A stretch of DNA of 64,000 nt from an uncultured Spirochaetia bacterium (GCA_958296075.1 CATQHW010000002.1:248001-312000); one strand, 5' to 3'; shown: positions 51,413 to 61,284, numbered from the stretch's first letter. A program made the numbers and translations. Notes: a model not told the origin generated them from the sequence alone.

Positions 51413-52423
51413 CTACCCGTGTCTGTCCAGGAAGCGCTCGGCCTCCAGGGCCGCCATGCAGCCGGTGCCGGCGGCCGTGACCGCCTGGCGGTAGACCTTG
51501 TCCTGGACGTCGCCGCACGCAAACACGCCGGGCACGTTGGTCGCGGTGCTGTCGGCGGCGGTGAGTACGTAGCCGTTGTCGTCGGTGTCGAGCTGGCCGT
51601 CCAGAAACGCGGTGTTGGGTTGATGGCCGATGGCGAAGAACAGACCGCCCGCCTCGATCTCGCGCTCCCGGCCGGAGGCGTTGTCGCGCACGCGCAGACC
51701 GCCGACGAGCTGCTCGCCCAGCACCTCGACCAGCTCCGTCTGCCAGGCGATGCGGATCTTGTCGTTGGTGAGCACTCGCTGCTGCATCGTCTTGGAGGCG
51801 CGCAGCACGTCACGCCGCACCAGCATGGTCACCGACGAGCCGTAGCGGGTCAGGAACAGCGATTCCTCGCAGGCGGTGTCGCCGCCGCCGATCACCATGA
51901 GTGGTTTGTCGCGGAACACCGGCAGCGCGCCGTCGCAGACCGCGCACGCGGATATCCCCTTCTGCCAGAGCCGATCGGCGCCGGGCACGTCCAGCCGCTT
52001 GGCGGTGGCGCCGGTGGCGACGATGAGCGTGCGCGCCCGCACGCTCTGATCGACGGCAAACACCGTGAACGGCCGTTCGTTCAGGTCCGCCCGATCGACG
52101 GTGAGCGTCTCGATGCGGGTGCCGCAGTTGATCGACTGTTGGCGGTAGAGCTCGGTCAGCTCAATGCCGCCCACGCCGGTCGGAAAGCCGGGGTAGTTCT
52201 CGACGTCGGTGGTGGTGGTGAGCTGGCCGCCGGCCGCCACGCCGCCGGCCATGAACCCTTCGTACAGCAACGGTTCCAGCAGGGCGCGGCCAGCGTAGAT
52301 GGCCGCCGTGTGCCCGGCCGGACCCGAGCCGACGATGACGACGTTCTCCGTGCGGTCGACGTTCTCCGTGCGGTCATTGCCGGCCGGGGTGCTGCCGGCC
52401 GGCGCGCGGTCGGTCGGACTCAG
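51413..52423 (-). CDS. trxB: Thioredoxin-disulfide reductase
   Basis: About 336 residues. FAD-binding GSGPAGHTAAIYAGRA, redox-active CAVCDG, NADP-binding GGGDTACEESLFL and the C-terminal VFACGDVQDKVYRQAVTAAG are all intact. No ATG, GTG or TTG lies in frame just before the FAD motif. The only near candidate is CTG at 52423, six bases after a GAGG that overlaps the sod stop. An ATG in this area is in the wrong phase, and an 18-bp tandem duplication (52339-52374) sits directly inside the N-terminus. It reduces thioredoxin with NADPH in the cytoplasm; placed just after superoxide dismutase, it may be part of an oxidative-stress unit. Confidence 0.9.
   Translation of the reverse strand: MSPTDRAPAGSTPAGNDRTENVDRTENVVIVGSGPAGHTAAIYAGRALLEPLLYEGFMAGGVAAGGQLTTTTDVENYPGFPTGVGGIELTELYRQQSINCGTRIETLTVDRADLNERPFTVFAVDQSVRARTLIVATGATAKRLDVPGADRLWQKGISACAVCDGALPVFRDKPLMVIGGGDTACEESLFLTRYGSSVTMLVRRDVLRASKTMQQRVLTNDKIRIAWQTELVEVLGEQLVGGLRVRDNASGREREIEAGGLFFAIGHQPNTAFLDGQLDTDDNGYVLTAADSTATNVPGVFACGDVQDKVYRQAVTAAGTGCMAALEAERFLDRHG
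52339..52374. repeat. 18-bp tandem duplication in the trxB 5' coding region
   Basis: CGACGTTCTCCGTGCGGT occurs twice back to back, giving the peptide repeat DRTENV-DRTENV just before the FAD-binding motif of TrxB. The phase is kept. Confidence 0.9.
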
Positions 52424-52431
52424 AGGTTGCC

Positions 52432-53043
<612 letters not shown>

Positions 53044-53150
53044 GGATGACTCCTGTGCGGGTCTGGATTCACCGGCGAGAATACCAACCGGCCGGTTCAC
53101 CGTCAACTCGTCGCATGTGAGGGGATGCGGCCACGCGGTCAGCCGGCCGG

Positions 53151-54701
53151 TCACATTCCCCACACCTCCACCGGCACCGCGCCTCCGCGTCGCAGATGGA
53201 AGATCTTCTGCTCCCAGCTCCGGCCCTCCCGCTGGTCGATCACGACCAGGTGCCCCGCTTCCGCCGCGCAGCGGTCAACGTACGCCGCCGTCTGCTGCGC
53301 GCCGTCGTCGATGGTGCTTTCCAGGCCGTCGCGCTCGCGCACCACCTTGCACTCCACCGCGAACTCCTGCACCCGCTCCGCCAGCGGCCACACGATCAAC
53401 AGGTCCACTCGCCCGCTCCCGAGCGCGTACTCCCGCTCGATGCGGCCGCCCCCGTTTACCACTCGTTGCAAGTACGCCTGCAGCAGCAACTGCGGCCACG
53501 CCTCCGCGTACGCGAAGCGGTTCTTCCAGTGCTCCGAGTGGCGCCGGAAGAAGCTCTGGAACTCTTCCATCAGCAGCGCCGCGTCCAGTCTGCCGTCCGC
53601 CTGTACGAACGGCGCTGCCTCCTGCTCCAGTTCGTCCTGCGCCTCCCACGCCAGTTCGCGCGGAATCACCTCCGCGTAGATCGGGTTGGCGATGCGCGCC
53701 CGCCTCTCCTGAGCGATCAGCCCCAGGTCGCGCGCGTACTCCAGGTCGCGCGCCGTGGCGCGGCGCTCGCCGCCGCTCAGCATCGGCTCGATCACCCGCC
53801 GCACGCGCTCCTCGCGGAGCTGGTCCGCCAGATAGTCCAGGTGCGTCACCCGACTCACGATGAGTTGCTCGCGGACGGCGGCGACGTCGGCCGCGGTCAC
53901 GGTGCGCGAACGGTCGCCGCGCAGCATCTCGTTCTCGAAGCAGGTCCCGTACGCCAGCGCGTTCACCAGCCACGGCTGGCCGCGGGTCTGGGTCCACACC
54001 GCCTCCTGCGCCTCCGGCGCGAACGCCTGGCCGGTCTCCGCGGTGTGCTGGCCCAGGAGCGCGAGCGTCTCTGCGCGCGAGAAATCGCCCAACCGCAGCG
54101 ACTTCGCGGCGATGTTGAACGGACTGCCGGCGGCGCCCATGCGGTAGTCGCGCACGTCGCGCATGCCGCACAGCACCACGCTCTGCGGGAAGCTCGCCGG
54201 ACGCTCAGGGTAGCCGGCGCGGAGTTGTTGCAGCACCGACAGCAACGAGTCGCCGACCAGCGTGTCGATCTCGTCGATCAGCAGCACCAGCGGCCGCCGC
54301 GACGCCTCAGCCCAGCGTGACAGCGCTTCGCCCAGCGCCTCGTCCGCGCCGACGCGCGCCAGCACGTCTTGCCAGTTGTCCTCCAGGAAGCTGTCTCCCA
54401 GTGTCTTCCGCGCCCCCGACGCCAGCCGGACGAGTACCGTACGCATCGCCCGCCGCACGTCGTCGCGGGCGGTGCGGGCGGTTTCGATGGTGACGTAGAC
54501 GCAACCATAGCCCCGTCCGTTGAGCACCTCGGCCAGCGCCAGCAGCGCCGAGGTCTTGCCGGTCTGGCGCGGCGCGTGCAACACGAAGTACTTCTTTTCT
54601 CGCACCAAGCCGAGCACTTCGTTCAGATCGAGCCTCGACAACGGCGGGATCAGGTAATGGTCGGTCGGATCGACGGGCCCGGCAGTGTTGAATGAACGCA
54701 T
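53151..54701 (-). CDS. AAA ATPase fused to a PD-(D/E)XK nuclease-like domain
   Basis: 516 residues. Walker A is [12 protein letters not shown] (about residue 45), Walker [12 protein letters not shown] (about 145), then the sensor SVVLCGMRD. Winged-helix segments follow, and the C-terminal 120 residues contain RVDLLIVW and FAVECKVV, the D...(E)xK core of PD-(D/E)XK nucleases. This architecture (AAA_14/AAA-ATPase-like plus nuclease) is widespread, often multi-copy and mobile, with unclear function; toxin, anti-phage and DNA-repair roles have been suggested. It is divergent to a second ATPase-nuclease with only 44 bp between start codons. Confidence 0.85.
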   Translation of the reverse strand: MRSFNTAGPVDPTDHYLIPPLSRLDLNEVLGLVREKKYFVLHAPRQTGKTSALLALAEVLNGRGYGCVYVTIETARTARDDVRRAMRTVLVRLASGARKTLGDSFLEDNWQDVLARVGADEALGEALSRWAEASRRPLVLLIDEIDTLVGDSLLSVLQQLRAGYPERPASFPQSVVLCGMRDVRDYRMGAAGSPFNIAAKSLRLGDFSRAETLALLGQHTAETGQAFAPEAQEAVWTQTRGQPWLVNALAYGTCFENEMLRGDRSRTVTAADVAAVREQLIVSRVTHLDYLADQLREERVRRVIEPMLSGGERRATARDLEYARDLGLIAQERRARIANPIYAEVIPRELAWEAQDELEQEAAPFVQADGRLDAALLMEEFQSFFRRHSEHWKNRFAYAEAWPQLLLQAYLQRVVNGGGRIEREYALGSGRVDLLIVWPLAERVQEFAVECKVVRERDGLESTIDDGAQQTAAYVDRCAAEAGHLVVIDQREGRSWEQKIFHLRRGGAVPVEVWGM

Positions 54702-54745
54702 GGCTTCGGTCCTCCTTGGCGGCGAGCGAGTGATAGAATGCTCGC

Positions 54746-56518
54746 ATGTCCGCGCCCACGGCCCCGTTCGGCGCTCGCGCGCCGTATCCGGCGATCCCCT
54801 ACGGGCTTGCCTACTTCAAGGGCCTGCGCCGGGAAGGCTGCCTGTACGTCGACAAGACGCGCTTCCTGCACGCCCTGGAGCAGGAGCGGTTCGTGTTCTT
54901 CATCCGCCCGCGGCGCTTCGGCAAGACCTGCTGGCTGTCGCTGCTGGAGAGCTACTACGACCGCACCGAGGCGGACGACTTCGAGGCGGTGTTCGCCGGC
55001 ACCGACATCGGCCGCCACCCGACGCCCAACCGCAGCCGCTACGTCGTGCTGCGGTTCAACTTCTCCGCCTTCAACGACGCCCTGGAAACGCTGGAACGGA
55101 ACTTCGAGACCTACTGCCACATCCAGCTCATCTATACGCTGGAAGCCTCCCCGGAGCTGTTTCCGGAGCCCGCGCTGCAACGTATCTGCGCACAGCCGAC
55201 CATCAACGACAAGCTCAACGCGCTGTTTCGGTACACCCGGCGGCAGGGGATACCGCTCTACGTGCTGATCGACGAGTACGACAACTTCGCCAACACCATC
55301 CTGGCCCACCAGGGGGCGGAGGCCTACCACTCGTTCACCCACGGCGGTGGCTTCTACCGCAACTTCTTCGCCACCCTCAAGGCCGGCACCGAGAACGGCA
55401 GCATCGAGCGCCTGTTCGTCACCGGCGTGTCGCCGATCACCATGGACGACGTCACCAGCGGCTTCAACATCGGCCGTAACCTGAGCCTGCACCGGACCTT
55501 CAACGAGCTGCTCGGCTTCACCGAAGACGAGGTACGCGGCCTGCTGGAGACCTACCGGGACCTGGGCGTATTCGACCAGGAGGTGGATGCCGCGCTGGCC
55601 ACGATGCGCGAGTGGTACGCCGGCTACCGCTTCGCCAAGGCCGCCGAGCAGGTCGTCTACAACACCGACATGGTGCTCTACTACCTGAAGAACTCCATCC
55701 CCAACGAGCCCGGACCCGACAACCTGATCGACGTCAACGTGCGCATCGACTACGGCAAGCTGCGCCACCTGCTGGTGACCGGGCGGCAGTTGAACGGCAA
55801 CTTCGACCTGCTGCGGCAGGTGATCGCCGAAGGGCGGGCCGACAGCGACCTGGTGGAGTCCTTCCCGATGGCGCTGCTCGGCGCGCGCGAGAACTTCCTG
55901 TCGCTGCTGCACTACTTCGGCCTGCTGAGCATCCGCCGGGTGGCGGCCGGCGTGCCGCGCCTCGCCATCCCCAATCAGACGGTGCGGCGTCTGATGTACA
56001 GCTACCTGCGCGAAGGCTACCGGGAGACCGGGGTGTTCTCGCTGGACCTGGTGGAGTTCGACCGGCTGACGCGGCGCATGGCGCTGGCCGGCGACTGGCG
56101 CCCGGCGGTCGAGCGGCTCGGCACCGCGGTGGCGGAGCAGACCGGCATCCGCGACTACCTGCAGGGCGAGAAGGTGGTGCAGGGCTTCCTGGCCGCCTAC
56201 CTGAGCGCGTCGGGTTACTTCGTGTTGCACACCGAGCTGGAACTGGCGAAGGGCTACGCGGACATCGTGCTGGAGCCGTTGGCGGCGCGCTATCCGGGCA
56301 TGCGGCACGGCTACGTGATCGAGTTGAAGTACCTGCGCCGCGACCCGGCGACGGCGGCGCAGGTGGCGGCGACGGTCGCGGCGGCGGTCGCGCAACTGCG
56401 CCGCTATCTGGCGGACGAGCGGCTGGCGCGCCGCTACCCAGCGGCGGAGTTCAAGGGGCTGGCGCTGGTGTTCCGCGGCTGGGAACTGGTGCGTTGCGAA
56501 GCGGTGGCGGGGGCCTGA
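54746..56518 (+). CDS. AAA-ATPase-like protein with C-terminal PD-(D/E)XK domain (AAA-ATPase_like/PDDEXK_9 family)
   Basis: 590 residues. The N-terminus reads IPYGLAYFKGLRREGCLYVDKT and RPRRFGKTCWLSLLESYY, the hallmark and Walker A of this family. Walker B-like IDEYDNF is near residue 175, and RLFVTGVSPITMDDVTSGFNI follows. The C-terminal nuclease-like domain shows YADIVLEP and YVIELKYL. Such proteins are common and expanded in Spirochaetota and Bacteroidota. All key residues are present. Its last 68 bp overlap, in antisense, the end of the dus gene. Confidence 0.9.
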   Translation: MSAPTAPFGARAPYPAIPYGLAYFKGLRREGCLYVDKTRFLHALEQERFVFFIRPRRFGKTCWLSLLESYYDRTEADDFEAVFAGTDIGRHPTPNRSRYVVLRFNFSAFNDALETLERNFETYCHIQLIYTLEASPELFPEPALQRICAQPTINDKLNALFRYTRRQGIPLYVLIDEYDNFANTILAHQGAEAYHSFTHGGGFYRNFFATLKAGTENGSIERLFVTGVSPITMDDVTSGFNIGRNLSLHRTFNELLGFTEDEVRGLLETYRDLGVFDQEVDAALATMREWYAGYRFAKAAEQVVYNTDMVLYYLKNSIPNEPGPDNLIDVNVRIDYGKLRHLLVTGRQLNGNFDLLRQVIAEGRADSDLVESFPMALLGARENFLSLLHYFGLLSIRRVAAGVPRLAIPNQTVRRLMYSYLREGYRETGVFSLDLVEFDRLTRRMALAGDWRPAVERLGTAVAEQTGIRDYLQGEKVVQGFLAAYLSASGYFVLHTELELAKGYADIVLEPLAARYPGMRHGYVIELKYLRRDPATAAQVAATVAAAVAQLRRYLADERLARRYPAAEFKGLALVFRGWELVRCEAVAGA

Positions 56519-57590
56519 TCGGTCTCGTCGGGTGTTGGTGGCCCCGCTGCCGGGAAAGGCCGTGCGCCCGGTCGCGCGCCCGCCGCGCCGAAGCCGCGCC
56601 GATGACCGGGCCGACGATCCGCTCCACGTCGGCCACCGAGCGCGTCTCCATCAGCTCCATGCGCAGCCGCTTGGCGCCGGCGAAGCCGCCCACGTAGGCC
56701 TTGAAGTGGCGCCGCAGGTCGACGAAGTTCTTGCGGCCCGCGAACAGCAGGTCGTACAGCACCGCGTGCGCCAGCATCGTCTCCAGCGCCGCCTCCAGAC
56801 CGGCCGGCTTGCCGGCGGCGGAGAACAGCCACGGGTTGCCGAACACGCCGCGTCCGATCATCACCCCGTCGGCCCCGGCGCGGGCGGCCAGCGCGCGGCC
56901 GTGCTCCAGGGAGCGCGCGTCGCCGTTGCCGGCGATCGGCACGCCGGTGCCGCGCGCCAGCTCGCACGCCCGCCGCACCGCGTCCCAGTGAGCGGGCACC
57001 TCCGACCGCTCCTTGACCGTGCGGGCGTGTATGGCGATCGCCGCCGGGCGCGCCGCCAGCAGCCGCCCGATCCATTCCTCCACGCTGTCGGAGGCGTGAC
57101 CGATCCTGGTCTTCACCGACACCGGCAGGCCGCCGGCTCCGGCGCGGGCGGCGTCGATGATCTCCAGCGCCAGATCGGGATCGCGGATCAGCGCCGCGCC
57201 TGCCTTCTGGCGCAGCACCGCGCGGTCGGGGCAGCCCATGTTGATGTCCACCCCGTCGAAGCCCAGCCCGGCGGCCAGCTCCGCGCAGCGCCGGAACTGC
57301 TCCGGCACCGACCCGAAGAACTGCGCGATCACCGGCCGTTCGCAGTCGGCGAACTCCAGGTCGACCATCAGCCGCGGCGCGCCGGGCGAGCAGAGGCCGG
57401 CCACCGATACGAACTCCGTGTAGACGGCGTGCGGATGGCTGCACTCGGTGACGATCCGGCGGAAGGCGGTGTCGGTGGCGTTGGCCATCGGCGCCAGCAG
57501 GAAGAACGGCCGCGGCAGGTCATCCCAGAAGGAACGCCGCCGGCGTCCGGTCCCATCCGGCGGCCCCGTCCGTAGTATGGTGCCGCTCAT
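56451..57590 (-). CDS. tRNA-dihydrouridine synthase
   Basis: 379 residues. The FMN-binding TIM barrel begins with FFLLAPMANATDTAFRRIV. The catalytic cysteine is in VDINMGCPDRAVLRQKAGAALI, phosphate/FMN motifs are in IAIHARTVKER and IAGNGDARS, and ADGVMIGRGVFGNPWLF follows. The last 50 residues are Pro/Arg-rich and run into the convergent ATPase gene. It reduces uridine in the tRNA D-loop; the Dus class cannot be fixed by eye. The start ATG (57590) shares the tetranucleotide CATG with the divergent lipA start. Confidence 0.93.
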   Translation of the reverse strand: MSGTILRTGPPDGTGRRRRSFWDDLPRPFFLLAPMANATDTAFRRIVTECSHPHAVYTEFVSVAGLCSPGAPRLMVDLEFADCERPVIAQFFGSVPEQFRRCAELAAGLGFDGVDINMGCPDRAVLRQKAGAALIRDPDLALEIIDAARAGAGGLPVSVKTRIGHASDSVEEWIGRLLAARPAAIAIHARTVKERSEVPAHWDAVRRACELARGTGVPIAGNGDARSLEHGRALAARAGADGVMIGRGVFGNPWLFSAAGKPAGLEAALETMLAHAVLYDLLFAGRKNFVDLRRHFKAYVGGFAGAKRLRMELMETRSVADVERIVGPVIGAASARRARDRAHGLSRQRGHQHPTRPIRPPPPLRNAPVPSRGTPAPAP

Positions 57591-58467
57591 GGTGCCGAAG
57601 CCGGCGTGGCTGCGGGTGCGCCTGTCGTCCGACTCGCGCTATTTCCAGGTCCGCGATATCGTCCGTTCACAGAAGCTCAATACCGTATGCGAGGAGGCGC
57701 GCTGCCCCAATATCCACGAGTGCTGGGGAACGCACGGCACCGCGACCTTCATGATACTGGGCAACGTCTGCACCCGGCGCTGCCGGTTCTGTTCGGTGCC
57801 GACCGGGCTGCCCGGCAGCGTGGACCGCGACGAGCCGCGCCGCGTGGCGGAGTCGGTGGTGAGGATGGGGCTTCGCCACGTCGTGGTCACCATGGTGGCG
57901 CGCGACGACCTGCGCGACGGCGGCGCCGGCGCGATGGCGCGGACGGTGGGCGCGATCCGCGCCGCTGCTCCCGCCTGCCGGATCGAGGTGCTGCCCTCCG
58001 ACTTGACCGGCCCGGATCTCGTCGCGCGCCGCTCCTCCGTGGAGGCTCTGGTCGACAGCGGGCCGGACATCGTCGCCCACAACCTGGAAACGATACGCCG
58101 GCTGACGCCGGCGGTGCGGTCGCACTCGGACTACGACCGCTCGCTCGGTTTTCTGCGCGCCGTAAAGGAACGGCACCCGCCTGCGGTCACCAAGTCGAGC
58201 CTGATGCTGGGGCTCGGCGAGGAGGAAGGCGAGGTGGTCGAGGCGATGCACGACCTGCGCGCGGCCGGCGTGGACATCCTCAACCTGGGCCAGTACCTGC
58301 AGCCGGGGCGCACGCAGCTCCGCGTCAAGCGCTTCTGGCGCCCGGACGAATTCGACCGCCTGCGCCGCATCGCCCTGGGCCGCGGATTCCGCTCCTGCGC
58401 CGCAGGCCCGTTCGTGCGCTCCAGTTACCACGCGGAGGAGCAGGCTGCGGCCGCGTGCCCGTCCTGA
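57589..58467 (+). CDS. lipA: Lipoyl synthase
   Basis: 292 residues from the ATG at 57589 (another in-frame ATG at 57577 lies deeper in the divergent dus gene). Both cluster motifs are complete: the auxiliary CEEARCPNIHEC and the radical-SAM CTRRCRFC. The C-terminal RSSYHAEE has the conserved Ser that ligates the auxiliary cluster. It inserts two sulfurs into protein-bound octanoate. No lipB is adjacent. Confidence 0.95.
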   Translation: MVPKPAWLRVRLSSDSRYFQVRDIVRSQKLNTVCEEARCPNIHECWGTHGTATFMILGNVCTRRCRFCSVPTGLPGSVDRDEPRRVAESVVRMGLRHVVVTMVARDDLRDGGAGAMARTVGAIRAAAPACRIEVLPSDLTGPDLVARRSSVEALVDSGPDIVAHNLETIRRLTPAVRSHSDYDRSLGFLRAVKERHPPAVTKSSLMLGLGEEEGEVVEAMHDLRAAGVDILNLGQYLQPGRTQLRVKRFWRPDEFDRLRRIALGRGFRSCAAGPFVRSSYHAEEQAAAACPS

Positions 58468-58533
58468 CGCGATCGACCAACCTCGACGTGGCGGCGGCGC
58501 AGCACGGCAGAATCCTTGCCTGACGGCGCAGAA

Positions 58534-58571
58534 ACCCTGCGGCCGCGGCGGGACCCTGCGGCCGCGGCGGG
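58534..58571. repeat. Two 19-bp tandem units downstream of lipA
   Basis: ACCCTGCGGCCGCGGCGGG is present twice in direct succession in the 148-bp non-coding gap after lipA. No gene or terminator is obvious there. Confidence 0.85.
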
Positions 58572-58615
58572 CGTCACCTGCCGGCGTAACCTGGACTGCC
58601 GGTCCCGGCGCCGGA

Positions 58616-58837
58616 CTACCGGCCCTGCGCCGTCCTCAGCAGCCGGTCGATCAGGACGAACGCGAGCGCGGCGCGCTCGTTGCGTGACAGGCCCTGCTCC
58701 AGCTCGGCGAGGGCGGCGCGTATCCGCGGGCCGCCCTCGCCATCGGCGTCGGCCAGCTCGAACGCCCGCGCGAGCTGCGCCTGATTGATGCAATAGACCG
58801 ATTCGCCGCCCGTCAGGTCGACCGGCTGCACCGCCAT
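58616..58837 (-). CDS. Small conserved-looking hypothetical protein
   Basis: 73 residues, ATG at 58837, 27 bp downstream of the IscA-type gene on the same strand, with a GGGGA motif about 11 bases upstream. Largely helical (ARAFELADADGEGG, RIRAALAELEQGLSRNERAA), one Cys, no membrane segment. The function is unknown; the arrangement suggests co-expression with the Fe-S carrier. Confidence 0.5.
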   Translation of the reverse strand: MAVQPVDLTGGESVYCINQAQLARAFELADADGEGGPRIRAALAELEQGLSRNERAALAFVLIDRLLRTAQGR

Positions 58838-58864
58838 CTTCTGCCGTTCCCCCGCTGCCGGCCG

Positions 58865-59209
58865 CTACACGGCGAAGCTGGCGCCGCAGCCGCACGCCTT
58901 GGTGGCGCGCGGGTTGCTGAAGCGAAAGCCTATGTTCACCAGATCGTCGGAATAGTCGACGTCGAGATGCTGCAGGTACCGGGCGCTGTCGCGGTCCGCC
59001 AGCAGGGTGACCCCTTCCCGGTCGTAGACCACCACGTCGAACGGCGTGCGGGTTTCGTCCATCGACGCCTGATAGGTCATGCCGGAACAGCCGCCCTCCG
59101 TGACCCAGAGGCGCAGGAACCTTCCGTCCGGCGCCAGCTTGCGTATCTCCTGCCGGGCGCGACGGCTGATGGAGACCGAATAGGGCGCGGTCGCCGTAGC
59201 TTCACTCAC
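58865..59209 (-). CDS. Iron-sulfur cluster carrier, HesB/IscA/ErpA family
   Basis: 114 residues from a GTG at 59209. The three conserved cysteines are in VTEGGCSGM (Cys about 42) and KACGCGASF at the C-terminus, the A-type carrier signature. The open frame extends much further upstream, but only as an antisense shadow of the cupin gene. It would deliver Fe-S clusters to apo-proteins; LipA and QueG encoded close by are [4Fe-4S] enzymes, which gives a plausible local purpose. Confidence 0.92.
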   Translation of the reverse strand: MSEATATAPYSVSISRRARQEIRKLAPDGRFLRLWVTEGGCSGMTYQASMDETRTPFDVVVYDREGVTLLADRDSARYLQHLDVDYSDDLVNIGFRFSNPRATKACGCGASFAV

Positions 59210-59380
59210 GCCGGTAAGGTACTCTGCCGGCAGGAGACGAGCAACGAGGTCCCGTTCTCGCGGATCGACACGGAGCCGGTTTCTGACCGGCGGCCGCTCC
59301 GTGCCGATTTTCCACCGCGCGCGCGTATGCTTAAGATTACGTCCACACCACCCTGGATACCGTTCACCGTGAGGTAACCG

Positions 59381-59725
59381 ATGATCAGCAACGCAGACCT
59401 GACCGCCGCCAAGACGGTCGAGAACCCGGAGGGCATCTTCCGCACCACCCTGTCGTTCGGCGAGGAATCGATGCTCTGCCACTTCCGCATGACCAAGGGC
59501 GCCCGCATCCCGCTGCACAACCACGTGGCCGTGCAGAACGGTTACGTCATCTCCGGCAAGCTGAAGTTCCACAAGGGCCGGGAGGGCGACACCTTCATCG
59601 CCGCGACCGGCTCCAGCTATTTCTTTGCGTCCGAAGAGTTCCACGGCTGCGAGGTGCTGGAGGACACCGAGGCGGTGGAGTGCTTCTCCCCCATGCGGCC
59701 GGAGTACGCTCCGGCCGCCGACTGA
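59381..59725 (+). CDS. Cupin-domain protein
   Basis: 114 residues, ATG at 59381 after GAGG at good spacing. Cupin motif 1 is visible as IPLHNHVAVQNGYVISG (two His, a Gln in place of the third His, no Glu), motif 2 near FFASEEFHGCEVL. A small single-domain beta-barrel; the incomplete metal-binding set suggests weak or altered metal binding. Role unknown. Divergent from the IscA-type gene. Confidence 0.85.
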   Translation: MISNADLTAAKTVENPEGIFRTTLSFGEESMLCHFRMTKGARIPLHNHVAVQNGYVISGKLKFHKGREGDTFIAATGSSYFFASEEFHGCEVLEDTEAVECFSPMRPEYAPAAD

Positions 59726-59732
59726 CGCCGCC

Positions 59733-60137
59733 GTGCCGTGCAGCGACCAGACCGAGCGGCTGACGCTGGAGCTCGATGACCAGGACCGCATCCGCAGCTT
59801 CTCCGTCTACAAGCTGACCTGCCGGCAGCCGGTCGGCGGCTCGGAATTGCTCCCCGTGATTCGGGACATGCCGGCGCGCTCGCTGCTCTCGCCCGCCGAC
59901 GACCTGATCGATCCCCGGCTCGACGACGTCCAGGCGTTCATGCTGACCAAGCAGCTCTTCGCCCTGCAGGGGGCGATCGCGGTCATGTACGGCCTGCCGG
60001 CGGGCGGCGGGCCGCAGGCGTTCGACCTGCATGAACTGGAACATGACCGGCACGGAACCCGCTTGGCCGGAGAGATCGCCATCAACGTCATCGCGGAACA
60101 GATCACCTCCTGCGGCGGCTGCCGCTGCTCCCTGTAG
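59733..60137 (+). CDS. Hypothetical cysteine-containing protein, distantly U-type (IscU/NifU-like) in appearance
   Basis: 134 residues from a GTG at 59733, starting 7 bp after the cupin stop. DDQDRIRSFSVYKLTC followed by VGGSELL recalls the first cluster-binding region of U-type scaffolds, and the C-terminus ends in TSCGGCRCSL with three closely spaced cysteines. The classical aspartate and Lys-Cys positions of IscU are not evident, so this is only a resemblance. Neighbours (A-type carrier, LipA, QueG) are Fe-S related. It may be a small Fe-S or metal-binding protein. Confidence 0.55.
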   Translation: MPCSDQTERLTLELDDQDRIRSFSVYKLTCRQPVGGSELLPVIRDMPARSLLSPADDLIDPRLDDVQAFMLTKQLFALQGAIAVMYGLPAGGGPQAFDLHELEHDRHGTRLAGEIAINVIAEQITSCGGCRCSL

Positions 60138-60156
60138 TCGCCGCGACCGCGTCGCC

Positions 60157-61284
60157 GTGGGCGGGCTGTCCGTAATCCGCCAAGCCGCCGAGCGGGTCGG
60201 CCTCGACCTGCTCGGCGTCACGCCGCCGCGCGGCGCGACGGCCGCCCAGCGCCGCTTCGAGCATTGGATCGCGCTCGGGCGGCACGGGGAGATGCGCTAT
60301 CTGGAGCGCCACGCTCCGGCGAAGACCGATGCCGCCGCGATCCTGCCGGGCTGCGCGGCGGTGATCGTGGTCGGCCTGAGCTACAACCGCCGGCCGGCGC
60401 GCGCATCGCACCCCCAGGCCCTGGCCGCGGTGCAGGAAGCGGACGCCGCACGGCGATCCGGGCGCAGCGCTGCGACCGGCCGGATCGCCATGTACGCGTG
60501 GGGCCGCGACTACCACCGCGTGCTGCGGCGCAAGCTGCGCGATCTGATCGAGGCGCTGGCCCGGGCGCTGCCGGGCCAGCGGTTCCGGTGGGGAACGGAC
60601 GCCACGCCGCTGCTCGAAACCCACTTCGCCGCCCGCGCCGGCCTGGGCTTTCAGGGCAAGCACACCCTGCTGATCCATCGCCGCCTGGGGAGCTGGTTCG
60701 TGATCGGCGAAGTGCTGACTACGGCGCCGCTGCCGGCGACGCCGCCGCCGCAGGCGGCCGGCGCGCGGCCGCGCTGCGGCGCGGCGTGCAACCACTGCCG
60801 CGACGTCTGCCCCACCGGAGCGCTGGACGACGAGTGGCGCATCGACGCGCGGCGCTGCATCTCCTACCTGACCATCGAGCATCGGGGCGCCATTCCGGTC
60901 GAGCTGCGGCCACTGATCGGCGACTGGCTGTTCGGCTGCGACCTTTGCCAGGAGGTCTGCCCCTGGAACGTGCGCGCCGCGCCGGCCCGCGAGCGGGACT
61001 TCATCGTCGACCGGGCCGGTCCGGCGATCGACCTCGCCGAGGTGCTGGCGATCCGGGATCACGAGCAGATGGCCGCGCGCTTTGCCGGCACCCCGCTGAT
61101 GCGCGCCGGGCGTCGCGGCCTGGTGCGCAACGCCTGCGTGGTCGCCGCCAACGTGCGGGCGCACCACCTGTTCGGCGCCCTGCGGGCGCTGACCGCCGAC
61201 CGGGACCCGGTGGTCGCCGAGCACGCCCGCTGGGCGTGCGACCGCCTGCGCGCGGCTCCCGAGCGCGCGGGGACCGCTCCATGA
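60157..61284 (+). CDS. queG: Epoxyqueuosine reductase
   Basis: 375 residues from a GTG at 60157. The cobalamin/active-site region includes GYLS-type GWIALGRHGEMRYLERH and YAWGRDYH; two [4Fe-4S] motifs are CNHCRDVCPTGAL and CDLCQEVCPWN with the additional Cys in CGAAC and RRCISYL. The C-terminal HEAT-like segment is short. It catalyses the last step of queuosine synthesis in tRNA. It overlaps mnmE by 4 bp (ATGA), forming a tRNA-modification operon queG-mnmE-mnmG. Confidence 0.94.
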   Translation: MGGLSVIRQAAERVGLDLLGVTPPRGATAAQRRFEHWIALGRHGEMRYLERHAPAKTDAAAILPGCAAVIVVGLSYNRRPARASHPQALAAVQEADAARRSGRSAATGRIAMYAWGRDYHRVLRRKLRDLIEALARALPGQRFRWGTDATPLLETHFAARAGLGFQGKHTLLIHRRLGSWFVIGEVLTTAPLPATPPPQAAGARPRCGAACNHCRDVCPTGALDDEWRIDARRCISYLTIEHRGAIPVELRPLIGDWLFGCDLCQEVCPWNVRAAPARERDFIVDRAGPAIDLAEVLAIRDHEQMAARFAGTPLMRAGRRGLVRNACVVAANVRAHHLFGALRALTADRDPVVAEHARWACDRLRAAPERAGTAP

